NCBI GenBank assembly: GCA_037129555.1
Contig: JBAXUS010000007.1
Coordinates: 1 to 64,000, forward strand
Direction: 5' to 3'
DNA length: 64,000 nucleotides
DNA from: JANXLS01 sp037129555
GTDB lineage: Bacteria > Planctomycetota > SZUA-567 > H5-PLA8
The notes beneath the pieces are model-generated. The model did no database searches, had not been told where the DNA came from, and was given only the letters and a program-made list of their open reading frames with translations. The translations under genes and the position numbers were made by a program. Numbering within the stretch: position 1 is the stretch's first letter; the number at the start of each line of letters is the position of its first letter. This document shows, piece after piece, positions 1 through 8,790 of this stretch.

Positions 1-72
1 CTTATGTTGCTTCCCGTGGATTGAGTCGGCGGTTTCTAATTGAGATCGGTATAACGGATCGTTTCGTCTTCC

Positions 73-113
73 GGGTTTCGAGTTTCGCGTTAATAACCCG
101 AAACCAGAAACCC
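73..113. repeat. GGGTTTC-family inverted repeat
   Basis: An imperfect inverted repeat: a 19-base arm of GGGTTTC/GAGTTTC type at 73-91 pairs with 95-113 (16 of 19 positions) over a 3-base loop. On the minus strand it lies directly after the stop codon of the glycosyltransferase, so it would form a hairpin at that transcript's 3' end. The same heptamers recur near 12.3, 35.6, 43.9 and 55.8 kb. Confidence 0.6.
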
Positions 114-122
114 GAAACTTTT

Positions 123-815
123 TTACGCCGCTTTCCTGCACCGCCACAACAACCGCAGGAAGCGGATCGTGTCGGTGACCGGATTAATCTTACTTTCACC
201 AGCCTTGAAATAAATCGTCTTGACCGTGACCTGCGCCAACTTCGCGCCGGTTCGGCATGCGCGAATCAGAATCTCGGACTCCATTTCAAATCGCATCGTT
301 TCCAACCGAACGTCCTTCCACAAGCGAATCGAAATCAATCGATAGCCGCATTGTGAATCCCAAATCTTTTGCCCGGCCATCCGACTGATCGCCCACGATG
401 TAAATCGATTGGTCCAGCGCCGGATACGTGGCATAGACGACAAATCGGTCATGCGATTCCCGACGACAATGTCGCAGCGCTGGGCATCAAACGCGTTCAC
501 GAAAAGAGGGATTTCATCCACGGCATGCTGGCCGTCTCCATCGAGTGTCAACGCTGCTTGGAAACCATGTTCAGCCGCCCACGCGAAACCCGCTTTCAGC
601 GCAGCGCCTTTGCCCATGTTTCGCGGCTGTTTCAACACCACCGCGCCCGCCGCTTCAGCTTCTCGAATCGTCGCGTCGGTTGAGCCGTCGTCCACGACCA
701 GAACTGTCGCGAGTTTTTCGCGGACGTCGAGGACGATCTGCCGAATCGTGCGCCCTTCGTTGTAACATGGAATGATCGCGCAGATATCCGCGCGCGGGTG
801 CATGTCGCCGGTCAT
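123..815 (-). CDS. family 2 glycosyltransferase (dolichol-phosphate-mannose synthase-like)
   Basis: A soluble GT-A-fold glycosyltransferase of about 230 residues. It probably moves a sugar from a nucleotide-sugar to a lipid carrier or glycolipid at the inner face of the membrane. The N-terminal half shows the family hallmarks: IIPCYNE near residues 14-20, VVDDGSTD at 40-47 for nucleotide binding, and a DGDGQH metal site at 92-97. There is no C-terminal membrane segment, so it resembles short DPM1-type enzymes. The frame also has a GTG at 836, but the ATG at 815 is preceded by a GAGAGG ribosome-binding site and fits the family start better. It follows the acyltransferase gene by a few dozen bases on the same strand, so both probably act in envelope lipid or glycolipid synthesis. 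The acceptor cannot be read from sequence. Confidence 0.88.
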   Translation of the reverse strand: MTGDMHPRADICAIIPCYNEGRTIRQIVLDVREKLATVLVVDDGSTDATIREAEAAGAVVLKQPRNMGKGAALKAGFAWAAEHGFQAALTLDGDGQHAVDEIPLFVNAFDAQRCDIVVGNRMTDLSSMPRIRRWTNRFTSWAISRMAGQKIWDSQCGYRLISIRLWKDVRLETMRFEMESEILIRACRTGAKLAQVTVKTIYFKAGESKINPVTDTIRFLRLLWRCRKAA

Positions 816-851
816 GATAAAACTCGAGCCTCTCACGGTCCGGCCACTCGT

Positions 852-1745
852 TCACCGAGTCCACAGCGGATAAAAAACTTCCCATTGAGTGGGATCACGT
901 CGAACTTGCTGTTCCCAGCGCGCCGCCCACGCTTGAGCCATCGCGGCGCAGTCGCCTTGAACGTTATTATACAACGGAACGCTGATCGGTGCGCAAATTT
1001 CCATGAAGTAGCTTTGGTCTGGACGCCGCGCGACAAATGTGGGGAGCAGAGCCGCACCCGTTTTCAAGGCGATCCGCCACGGGCCTTGGGGCAACTGAAT
1101 CGTCCGACCAAACCATTGAACATCCACCGTCGGCCCGCCCGTGGCCCGGTCGCCCAGCATCGCAACCGTGCGGTTGCTCTTCAGTGCTTTCATCGCCCGA
1201 AGCGCGCCGTCGCGACTATGCACGACCTCGACTCCGCGCTGCGCCCGCTGCTTCACAAATAAAGCATTGATCCGCGGGTCCGCGTGCATCTGCACAACCG
1301 CCAACACGCGATACCCCATCTGCGCGACCGCCGCCGGACCCAACTCCCAATTCGAATAATGCCCCGAACAAAACAGCGCCCCGCGACCGGCTTTCAACGC
1401 CGCGTCCACATGCTCGCGCCCTTGAATCATCACATGCCGATCAATGTACTGTCCCGAAAAATGGTGGAACGCAAAGAACTCTGTGATGTACCGCCCGAAC
1501 GATTGAAAAACGCTGCGCGCTGCTTCACGAATTTCGAATGCCGCCACACCCGGTCCTAGCACGGCTTCCATATTCGCGCACACACTTTCGCGCGCATTGC
1601 GGTCAAATTTAAAATAAGCGTCCGATGCCATCCGAGCGATCGCATACTGCGCTTCTAATGGCAGCAACGTCGTCAGCCGCCCAATCGCGCGATACATCGC
1701 ATAATGTAAAAATGAACTCGGCACATCCGCCGTTTGATCGCTCAT
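852..1745 (-). CDS. LpxL/HtrB-family lysophospholipid acyltransferase
   Basis: A 297-residue member of the bacterial lipid A biosynthesis acyltransferase family, which adds a secondary acyl chain to a lipid A precursor or similar glycolipid at the inner membrane. The diagnostic H-x4-E catalytic motif is at H129 to E134 (GHYSNWE). Family-typical GDR and WFG blocks follow in the middle of the protein. Length matches the family (about 290-310 residues). It sits between a secreted unknown and a glycosyltransferase on the same strand with short gaps, consistent with an envelope glycolipid operon. Homologues in organisms without classical lipopolysaccharide acylate ornithine or sulfono-type lipids, so the true substrate is open. 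Confidence 0.88.
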   Translation of the reverse strand: MSDQTADVPSSFLHYAMYRAIGRLTTLLPLEAQYAIARMASDAYFKFDRNARESVCANMEAVLGPGVAAFEIREAARSVFQSFGRYITEFFAFHHFSGQYIDRHVMIQGREHVDAALKAGRGALFCSGHYSNWELGPAAVAQMGYRVLAVVQMHADPRINALFVKQRAQRGVEVVHSRDGALRAMKALKSNRTVAMLGDRATGGPTVDVQWFGRTIQLPQGPWRIALKTGAALLPTFVARRPDQSYFMEICAPISVPLYNNVQGDCAAMAQAWAARWEQQVRRDPTQWEVFYPLWTR

Positions 1746-1795
1746 GAATTCAAAGAGGTTCCAATGTGTCGTTCTGGGATGAGCATGACGTCGCG

Positions 1796-2731
1796 TTAAA
1801 AATCCTGTCCGCGCGTTCCTTCCATTTTCTTCAATGGCGAGCCATCCAGCATCATGCCGGGAAGTTCGAAGTGCAGGTTCTCCAATTTCAGAACCGTCGC
1901 AAACGACATCTCCAGCGCTTTTGGAAATTTCTTATTCAACATAAACACACGCCGAATTGCCGTCGCGGTTTGCTTCGAAGACTCAGCCACAATTTCAGTC
2001 TGATCCGCCGCCATCAATCCAATCTTCAATTGCCGCTGCGCCCAATTTCCCGGTTTGCCTGCCGAGTCCAAAGGCATTTTACAAGCCCATTCAGCAGTGA
2101 GGAGGTCATTCACAATCTCGCATTTCGACAGCGTGATCTCAAACTCGCCCATCCGTTTCGTTAGCCCCACTTCCGAACCAAACGGCTCGCGCCAAACCAA
2201 CGCGCCACGATCACTCGCTCGCAACACCGTGATCGCGCCCTTCACCGTGCTGAACGATTTCGTCGCAATCGGCACACTGGCATGCAACTGAAATGACGCC
2301 TTTTTGAAATCTTGAACATCGCGGCTCAATGCGCCAAATCCTGAACCGCCTTCGACAACCGTCCCAACATCCGTTTGAGCATGTTCAATCTGTCCCATTT
2401 CACTCATACCCACGACCGACTGCTCAGGACTTAAATCGTCAAACGTGCAGCGCATGACCACAATAAAATGCCCCGCATCATAGTCCACAGCACCCCGGCT
2501 GATCCCGGCGAATTTTACACTGTACTTCGGCAGCGCCAGCAACCGCGACGGCAATTTCTGACAGCACGCCGCGCCCGAAGGCATGCTCGTGCAACACGCC
2601 GCTTTGCTCGCTGGTTCCCGTCCGGCCCCGCTCGCCAATTGAGGAATGTCGATCAACGAAATCGCCATGATCGCAAAGACCGGCGCAAGCGGGAACAGCA
2701 TTCGAAATTCAACCGGTGTTTGTCCGCTCAT
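1796..2731 (-). CDS. secreted or membrane-anchored protein of unknown function
   Basis: A 311-residue protein that I do not recognise. A hydrophobic stretch near residues 11-35 looks like a signal peptide or anchor. A cysteine cluster follows (CC at 46-47 and CC at 56-57), and the rest looks like a mixed alpha/beta soluble domain with no motif I can name. The start is supported by a GGAG ribosome-binding site 7 bases before the ATG at 2731. It is the first gene of a minus-strand run with the acyltransferase (50-base gap) and the glycosyltransferase, so an envelope role is plausible by context only. The paired cysteines could bind metal or form disulfides. Confidence 0.7.
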   Translation of the reverse strand: MSGQTPVEFRMLFPLAPVFAIMAISLIDIPQLASGAGREPASKAACCTSMPSGAACCQKLPSRLLALPKYSVKFAGISRGAVDYDAGHFIVVMRCTFDDLSPEQSVVGMSEMGQIEHAQTDVGTVVEGGSGFGALSRDVQDFKKASFQLHASVPIATKSFSTVKGAITVLRASDRGALVWREPFGSEVGLTKRMGEFEITLSKCEIVNDLLTAEWACKMPLDSAGKPGNWAQRQLKIGLMAADQTEIVAESSKQTATAIRRVFMLNKKFPKALEMSFATVLKLENLHFELPGMMLDGSPLKKMEGTRGQDF

Positions 2732-3069
2732 TCGTCACTCCAGCCCACATTCTTTTCACGTCAATAGATTCTGAATGTATAACACCACCCACCGCTTTCG
2801 AGTAACGCCCCTTTTAAATTTTTTTCATTCAGGAACGACGGCACACCTGCCGCCGTGTCGCGCCTATCTCAATAACGGTTCGTTAATTCTAGCGTCTCCG
2901 ATTGAAACACCCCATTCAACGCATAACCGCACCGCCATTGTATCCGGATATTTTTTCCGGATTTCGACAGACAATTCATACAACTTGGATAAGATGCTTG
3001 CCCGTGGTTTGTATCCCAATTGGACGCAACCAGAACGCAAACTCCATTTACTTTAGGAGCCTCACACGC
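2732..3069. other. divergent intergenic region before transketolase
   Basis: A 338-base gap between the minus-strand operon start and tkt, so it should hold both promoters. It contains a 7-bp perfect hairpin at 2942-2962 (ATCCGGA/TCCGGAT, 7-base loop) and a GC-rich imperfect palindrome around 2833-2857. An open frame runs through it into tkt from 2902, but its residues do not resemble a transketolase N-terminus. I see no clear sigma70 boxes. Confidence 0.4.
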
Positions 3070-5115
3070 ATGGATCCAAAAGCTGTTGACCAACTCTGTA
3101 TCGACACTCTCCGCTGTCTCTCGATTGACGGCGTTCAAAAAGCAAACTCCGGACATCCCGGTGCGCCGATGGGCCAAGCTCCGATGGCCCACGCGATTTG
3201 GTCTCGCCACTTGCGCCACAATCCGGCCAACTCCAATTGGGCCAACCGCGACCGCTTCATTCTCTCGCCCGGCCACGGCTGCATGCTCCTCTATAGCCTC
3301 CTGCATGTCACCGGTTACGACGTCGCGCTTAGCGACTTGATGAACTTCCGCCAGCTCGGCAGCAAATGTGCCGGCCACAGCGAATACGGCCACACCGACG
3401 GCGTCGAAACCACCACCGGCCCGCTCGGCCAGGGACTCGCCAACGGCGTCGGCATGGCGATGGCGCAGAAATATCTCGCCGCCTACTTCAATCGCCCCGG
3501 TCACGACATCGTTGACTACACGATTTTCGGCATCGTCTCCGACGGCGATTTGATGGAAGGCGTCACCGCCGAAGCCTCCTCGCTCGCTGGCCATTTGAAG
3601 CTCGACAACATCATTTATCTATACGACGACAATCACATTTCCATCGAAGGTCACACGACCGTCGCTTTCACCGAAGACCGCGCCAAGCGCTACGAATCCT
3701 ACGGCTGGCACGTCCAGACCGTCGCCGACGGTAATGATTTCGACGCGATCAACAAAGCCATTGAGATCGCCAAGACGATTAAAAATAAGCCGCACATCAT
3801 CAACGTTCGCACCACCATCGGATTCGGCTCGCCGAACAAAGTCGACACCCACGACGTCCACGGCGCGCCGCTCGGCGTTGAAGAAGTGAAGCTCACGAAA
3901 AAAGCCTACGGCTTCGATCCCGAGAAAAGCTTCTACGTTGCCGACGAAGCGAAAATAAAATTCCACGAACAGACGTTCGCCGGTGCAAAACTCGAATCTG
4001 AATGGAACACACAATTCGCAGCTTACGAAGCCGCGCATCCGGAACTCGCGAAGCAGTTCAAAGATTGGATCGCCGGAAAATTGCCAGAAGGTTGGACCGA
4101 TGCGCTTCCGACATTCGTGGGCGAAAAATCCGTCAGCACCCGCTCGGCTCAATTGAAAGTCCTCAACGCCATCGGACCGAAACTCCCGATGCTGATTGGC
4201 GGCAGCGCCGATCTCGCGCCGTCCACGTCCACCTACATGAAGGGCCTCGGCGATTTCCAAAGCCCGCTCAATGAACGCAACAGCCACCACGACATGGACG
4301 GTGGAACGTATGCCGGACGCAACTTGCATTTCGGCGTCCGCGAACACGGCATGAGCAGTGCGATGAACGGCATCGCCTTGAGCAAAGCGCTGATTCCCTA
4401 CGGCGCGACATTCTTGATTTTCAGCGATTACAGCAAGCCAGCGATCCGCCTCGCCGCATTCATGGGCGTTCAATCGATCTTTGTCTTCACACACGATTCG
4501 ATCGGCCTCGGCGAAGACGGCCCGACTCATCAGTCGATCGAACAACTCGCAGCACTTCGCTCGATCTACGGTCTGACCGTTCTCCGTCCCGCCGACGCAA
4601 CTGAAACTGCAGCCGCATGGAAGTTCGCCATCGAACACCGCAGCGGCCCGACAGTCATCGCATTGACGCGCCAGAACCTGCCCGTCTACGATCGCAGCGT
4701 ATACCCGGCGGCCAGCAACCTTGAAAAAGGCGGCTACATCCTCGTCGGGAGCGCGAGTGTCAAGCCCGACGTGATCCTCATCGGCACCGGCTCTGAAGTT
4801 CAATTCTGCGTCGCCGCCGCCGAGTTGCTCGAAAAAGAAGGCATCAAAGCCCGCGTCGTCTCGATGCCCTCGATGGAACTTTTCGATAAGCAACCCGAAA
4901 GCTACCGCAAGGAAATCCTGCCCTGCGACGTCCGAGCGCGAGTCGCGGTTGAAGCCGGGCATCCGATGCCGTGGTACAAATACGTCGGCATGGACGGCGC
5001 AACACAGTGCATGGAAAGCTTCGGCGCATCGGCTCCGTACGAACTGCTGTACAAGAAGTTCGGCTTCACGGCGGAGAACGTTGCGGCGAAGGCCAAAGCG
5101 GTGTTGAAGAAGTAA
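3070..5115 (+). CDS. tkt: transketolase
   Basis: A full-length transketolase of 681 residues. It transfers two-carbon ketol units between sugar phosphates in the pentose phosphate pathway, using thiamine diphosphate. Visible signatures are the N-terminal SGHPGAPMG with H29, LSPGHG with H69, TTGPLGQG at 115-122, the ThDP/Mg site SDGDLMEG at 157-164 with a downstream DDN, and the pyrimidine-domain FGVREHGM block with its catalytic glutamate. The ATG at 3070 has an AGGAG site 10 bases upstream and begins exactly where family members begin, although the frame is open further upstream. It is transcribed alone: divergent from the envelope operon and followed by a strong hairpin at 5121-5150. Confidence 0.97.
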   Translation: MDPKAVDQLCIDTLRCLSIDGVQKANSGHPGAPMGQAPMAHAIWSRHLRHNPANSNWANRDRFILSPGHGCMLLYSLLHVTGYDVALSDLMNFRQLGSKCAGHSEYGHTDGVETTTGPLGQGLANGVGMAMAQKYLAAYFNRPGHDIVDYTIFGIVSDGDLMEGVTAEASSLAGHLKLDNIIYLYDDNHISIEGHTTVAFTEDRAKRYESYGWHVQTVADGNDFDAINKAIEIAKTIKNKPHIINVRTTIGFGSPNKVDTHDVHGAPLGVEEVKLTKKAYGFDPEKSFYVADEAKIKFHEQTFAGAKLESEWNTQFAAYEAAHPELAKQFKDWIAGKLPEGWTDALPTFVGEKSVSTRSAQLKVLNAIGPKLPMLIGGSADLAPSTSTYMKGLGDFQSPLNERNSHHDMDGGTYAGRNLHFGVREHGMSSAMNGIALSKALIPYGATFLIFSDYSKPAIRLAAFMGVQSIFVFTHDSIGLGEDGPTHQSIEQLAALRSIYGLTVLRPADATETAAAWKFAIEHRSGPTVIALTRQNLPVYDRSVYPAASNLEKGGYILVGSASVKPDVILIGTGSEVQFCVAAAELLEKEGIKARVVSMPSMELFDKQPESYRKEILPCDVRARVAVEAGHPMPWYKYVGMDGATQCMESFGASAPYELLYKKFGFTAENVAAKAKAVLKK

Positions 5116-5120
5116 ACGCG

Positions 5121-5150
5121 AATAGGACGGCCAGCTTTGGCCGTCCTATT
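5121..5150 (+). terminator. tkt transcription terminator hairpin
   Basis: A 13-bp stem (AATAGGACGGCCA with its complement) and a 4-base loop, followed by a short pyrimidine-rich tract. It lies 6 bases after the tkt stop codon. Confidence 0.75.
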
Positions 5151-5157
5151 TCTCCTC

Positions 5158-5191
5158 AAACTCACTCCATTATTTAATATGGAGTGAGTTT
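5158..5191. promoter_or_regulatory. perfect 13-bp palindrome upstream of the Rpn-like gene
   Basis: AAACTCACTCCAT at 5158-5170 pairs perfectly with 5179-5191 over an 8-base AT-rich loop. It comes right after the tkt terminator and ends 30 bases before the next ATG. It could be an operator for the Rpn-like gene, a second terminator, or the footprint of a small mobile repeat. Confidence 0.4.
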
Positions 5192-5220
5192 CGCGCACTT
5201 GATCCGTTGGAATCATAGCC

Positions 5221-6210
5221 ATGGACTCCTCCGAACCTGACGACTTCGACAGCCCATGGAAAGAAGCACTCCATACTTTTTTTCGTGAGTTTCTTCAACT
5301 CCTGTTCCCAAGAATTCACACAGTCATCGACTGGCATTTCGATCCCGAATTCCTCGACAAAGAATTCCAAACGATCGCCCACGATGCCGAATCCGGTCGT
5401 ACCCACGCCGATACGCTCGTCAAAGTCATTCTGAAAACCGGCGAAGAATTACGCCTCTTGATTCATATCGAAGTTCAAGGCATACGAGACGAGAACTTCC
5501 CGAAAAGAATGTACGCGTACAATTACCGCGCGTATGACAAATACCAACTCCGCGTTGTGAGTCTCGCCGTACTGACGGACGAAAGTCGTAAATGGCGTCC
5601 AGACTCATTTGACCACGCGCTGTGCGGCTTTCACCTGTCGATGAAATTTCCCATCGTCAAACTCAATGATTTTCGTACACCATCGCAACGTCGGAAATTG
5701 GAACGCAGCCGAAATCCGTTTGCCCTGCTGGTCCTCGCACATCTGAAAACGCAGGAGACCAAAGGGGACTACGATCTTCGCACCGACGCAAAAGTGGAAA
5801 TCATGCGCAGCATGTTGAGGCAGGGCTTCACACGCGCTCGCATTCGAGGTTTATTCAATTTTGTTGACTGGGTGATGCGTCTGCCGGATAATCAAGAGGC
5901 GCTGTTTTTAGGGCATGTCCGCAAGTTAGAGGAGGAATACAAAATGCCATTCATGAATGCAGTTGAACGCATCGGCTTTGAGAAGGGGATAGAGAAGGGG
6001 ATAGAAAAGGGGATAGAAAAGGGAATTAAAAAAGGCGAGCTTCAATCGCTCCGTTATTCGATTCTCGATTTCTTGACTGAAAGCTTCGGGACTATTTCAA
6101 GCTACGTGTCTGGAAAGATCAATAAAATCTCTGACACCGATCATCTTCGGTCGTTGCTAAAATATGCCGCCAAAGCCAAATCAATTGATGAGTTTAGCAA
6201 GCAGCTGTAA
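5221..6210 (+). CDS. Rpn/PD-(D/E)XK-type nuclease family protein
   Basis: A 329-residue protein of the Rpn/YhgA-like group, whose members carry a PD-(D/E)XK nuclease fold and include recombination-promoting nucleases. The core shows D64 in ADTLVKV and the E84-V-Q86 pair in IHIEVQG, followed by the typical FPKRMYAYNYR stretch, so the nuclease triad appears as D...E-x-Q. Residues about 254-273 are a tandem E-K-G-I repeat encoded by 12-base DNA repeats at 5980-6039, and a helical C-terminal domain follows. Such repeat linkers are common in this family. It sits alone between tkt and a HAD gene. Whether it acts in recombination, defence or nothing at all cannot be told from sequence. Confidence 0.75.
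   Translation: MDSSEPDDFDSPWKEALHTFFREFLQLLFPRIHTVIDWHFDPEFLDKEFQTIAHDAESGRTHADTLVKVILKTGEELRLLIHIEVQGIRDENFPKRMYAYNYRAYDKYQLRVVSLAVLTDESRKWRPDSFDHALCGFHLSMKFPIVKLNDFRTPSQRRKLERSRNPFALLVLAHLKTQETKGDYDLRTDAKVEIMRSMLRQGFTRARIRGLFNFVDWVMRLPDNQEALFLGHVRKLEEEYKMPFMNAVERIGFEKGIEKGIEKGIEKGIKKGELQSLRYSILDFLTESFGTISSYVSGKINKISDTDHLRSLLKYAAKAKSIDEFSKQL
5980..6039 (+). repeat. 12-base tandem repeat inside the Rpn-like gene
   Basis: Three near-identical 12-base units of GARAAGGGGATA type (5980-6015) followed by two degenerate ones (to 6039). Each unit encodes Glu-Lys-Gly-Ile. Unit gain or loss keeps the reading frame and would change linker length. Confidence 0.85.
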
Positions 6211-6252
6211 TCGTCCTTACTTTCTTCATGCACCCGCACCTCGGAAACTTGC

Positions 6253-6981
6253 ATGTCCTCCAAACACCCCCTCAGCCTGATCACGTTCGACATCGACGAC
6301 ACGCTCTACGCCAGCACCGACTTCGCGCGGACGGCGCGCGACAATGCGCTTAAAGCCATGATCAGTGCTGGTCTCGATTTCCCGTTCAAAGATCTCGTCA
6401 CCGAACTCGATGAAGTCGTCGCCGAATTCACCTCCAACGACGAACATCATTTCGACCGCCTGCTCGAACGCATTCCATTGAAGGCGCGCAACGGAATCAA
6501 TCCGGCGATTCTCGTGGCCATCGGCGTGGCCGCGTATCACGACACAATTCACGAAAGTTTCCGCCCGTACGAAGACGGTGTGGAAGCGTTCAAAAAACTG
6601 CATTCAATGGGCTATGCACTCGGCGTGATTACGCAGGGGCGGACCGTGAAGCAGGCTGAAAAAGTGGTGCGACTGCGCATTCTCCCTTACGTCCACAAGC
6701 GCGCGATTTTCTTCAGCGACCAAATAGGGATCAGCAAATCGTCGCCGAAATTCTACAAGCAGGCTGGCGAATTATTCGGCGCGGAAGCCAAGCACTGCAT
6801 GCACGTCGGCGACCGCCCCGACCGCGACATTGATCCCGCAAACACATCGGGTTGGATTACCGTTTTGAACCGCCGTTCAGGCCGCTACCACGAACGTCCG
6901 GGCGCGACGCCACCTGCGCACGTCATCCAAAATTTCTGGGATTTCGTTGAGATCATAGAGAAGCATTACGAACCGAAGTAG
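6253..6981 (+). CDS. HAD-family hydrolase (phosphatase-like)
   Basis: A 242-residue subfamily I HAD hydrolase with an all-helical cap. Motif I is FDIDDT with nucleophile D13 and acid/base D15. Motif II is T127 in ITQG, motif III lysine is K162 or K166, and motif IV is GDRPDRD at 186-192. The small helical cap (about 20-100) points to a small phosphorylated metabolite such as a nucleotide or sugar phosphate. It resembles the TIGR02253-type and YjjG-like branch, but the substrate cannot be assigned. It lies 42 bases after the Rpn-like gene on the same strand and ends convergently against the YgfZ-TPR gene with no spacer. Confidence 0.85.
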   Translation: MSSKHPLSLITFDIDDTLYASTDFARTARDNALKAMISAGLDFPFKDLVTELDEVVAEFTSNDEHHFDRLLERIPLKARNGINPAILVAIGVAAYHDTIHESFRPYEDGVEAFKKLHSMGYALGVITQGRTVKQAEKVVRLRILPYVHKRAIFFSDQIGISKSSPKFYKQAGELFGAEAKHCMHVGDRPDRDIDPANTSGWITVLNRRSGRYHERPGATPPAHVIQNFWDFVEIIEKHYEPK

Positions 6982-8784
6982 CTACGATCCCAACAATAAA
7001 ACACGACGTTCCATTTCGCGCAACGGCATGAGATCGCCTTTTTTGGATGCCACCGCCATTCCGGCGCGATACACGTTGACCGCGTCCGCCTCACGTCCCA
7101 ACATTTCGAGCGCTTTTCCACGGGCAAGATACGCCGCTGAATTGTCCGTCTGGACCGCGCACGATTTCGACAACACGCGTTCCGCGCCTTCCCAATCGCC
7201 CAACGTGGACAGCGCGTTGCCGAGTCCGAACAAGGCCATAGGATCGTCAGCGTCAATCTCAAGCACTTCCTCGAACATCGCGCGTTTGCGCTCCGCGTCC
7301 GCGCGCTTTTTCGCGGTCTCTTCGGCGGCGACTTGCTCAGCTTTCTTTGCCCCGGCAAATCGCCCGAACTGCTTGATGATCCCCTTCGCCTTCTCGTCTT
7401 CCGCCGCGACTTTGTCGCCCAGCTTCATGTAAAACAGCGACAGATTCGTGTGCACCATCGGCTCGTTCGGAGCCACTTCTTCGAGGCGCTTGAAGATGTC
7501 AATCGCCTCGGTGAATTTCCCCGTCCGACCCAGTAACACGCCCAACGCTTCGTATCCGTCCGCAAAAGAAGGGTCGAGCCGCAACGCTTCTTCGAGCAAC
7601 TCCTGAGCTTTCGTATCATCACCTGCAGCAAACAACCGTATTGCCCGGTCATGCAAAAACGCCACGCGCGACGCCGTGTCTGCCGCACGATAAAATGGCA
7701 GCAACCGCACCTCTGCATCTAACAACGACTCGTCGTTTGCGCGGATCTTTAATTTCGTTCCAGGCGTCCGATGCGCGCGGTCAAGATAGGCAAACGCAAT
7801 TGGAGCGTCGAACACGGGAGAAAAAGTCCGCGATGCGATGCGTCCGATTTTGGTCCCATTTTCGAGTACCAACTCCGCATTCATTCCGGGCAATTTCGCG
7901 AGCACATCCGAGCTGTTTTGAAACACCAATCCGCGCAACACAAACGGCACCGACCCATACGTGCGAATCCGCGCGATCACTTCTTGGCCGAGATAGCAGC
8001 CTTTGGAATAGCTGACGACATGCTGTTCCATTCCTGTTTCAGGAAGGACGAGTTTGCCTTCGTCGGCATCGATTCCGACGCGCACAACTCCGGCTTCAAT
8101 TCGTAACGCGTCGATGACCTGGTCGCCATCGGTGAAGGTGTCGAGTCGTACGAATGATTGACCCAATTCGCTTGAACTGAACCGTTCTTGAATCTCGTCC
8201 ATCGTTTCCGCTTCGTGCGGAACAGCGATGATATAACCGGGATCGCCGCTCAGTGACCGCACGATCACAAACGATCCGACGGGTGGACCGCGTTCCAAAT
8301 CGCGCACACCAAACTCGCTCACATCGCGCCACGCGCCGTCGGCCACCGGCCCGAACACCGCTTCACACGCTTGAGCCGCGTTCGGTCCCTGAATCGCCAG
8401 CCAATCGTATTGTTCTGAAACGTCTTCCAGCACCACGTCTTCAACGACTGCAAATTTTCCCAGATCACTCAACAACGAAGCGAGTCCCTGTTCCGCAAGA
8501 CCATCCAACAGTAGCAAAAACGTCACAGGCTCGCCGGGCAAGCGATGAACTGAAAAATAATTGACGAGTGTTCCGGTTCGCGTCACCCGCGCGCTCATAT
8601 TTCCGCCACCCGGTTGTAGCGCTTTAACATCGTTCGTGAGTTGGCTGTTGAGAAACGACACCGCATCCGCGCCACTGACTTTGATCGCGCCGATTAACGC
8701 GGCTGAATGACTGCCGCGCAGATTGGAAATGTAGCCATGTTCACGGGCGGATTTGACGGTGGCGGGCGTGATGGAAGTCGTCAT
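6982..8784 (-). CDS. YgfZ/GcvT-like folate-binding protein fused to TPR repeats
   Basis: A 600-residue fusion. Residues about 20-365 form a YgfZ/GcvT-type folate-binding domain with the family signature KGCYLGQE at 261-268, including the conserved C263. YgfZ (IBA57 in mitochondria) helps A-type carriers deliver [4Fe-4S] clusters and uses tetrahydrofolate. Residues about 373-600 are tetratricopeptide repeats, recognised by repeated A-x(3)-G and E-x-L-x-L-D-P spacing, interrupted by a charged Ala/Lys-rich segment near 475-500. Ordinary YgfZ proteins are about 320-330 residues, so the TPR half is an addition that probably recruits partners. It starts 6 bases after the A-type carrier gene ends, which implies translational coupling, and the pair matches the known YgfZ/IBA57-carrier partnership. 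Confidence 0.85.
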   Translation of the reverse strand: MTTSITPATVKSAREHGYISNLRGSHSAALIGAIKVSGADAVSFLNSQLTNDVKALQPGGGNMSARVTRTGTLVNYFSVHRLPGEPVTFLLLLDGLAEQGLASLLSDLGKFAVVEDVVLEDVSEQYDWLAIQGPNAAQACEAVFGPVADGAWRDVSEFGVRDLERGPPVGSFVIVRSLSGDPGYIIAVPHEAETMDEIQERFSSSELGQSFVRLDTFTDGDQVIDALRIEAGVVRVGIDADEGKLVLPETGMEQHVVSYSKGCYLGQEVIARIRTYGSVPFVLRGLVFQNSSDVLAKLPGMNAELVLENGTKIGRIASRTFSPVFDAPIAFAYLDRAHRTPGTKLKIRANDESLLDAEVRLLPFYRAADTASRVAFLHDRAIRLFAAGDDTKAQELLEEALRLDPSFADGYEALGVLLGRTGKFTEAIDIFKRLEEVAPNEPMVHTNLSLFYMKLGDKVAAEDEKAKGIIKQFGRFAGAKKAEQVAAEETAKKRADAERKRAMFEEVLEIDADDPMALFGLGNALSTLGDWEGAERVLSKSCAVQTDNSAAYLARGKALEMLGREADAVNVYRAGMAVASKKGDLMPLREMERRVLLLGS

Positions 8785-8790
8785 GAGAAT

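Noticed and set aside
3619..4962. 447-residue open frame antisense to tkt
   Set aside because: It mirrors a highly conserved transketolase; it has no start signals or recognisable domains and follows from the codon bias of tkt.
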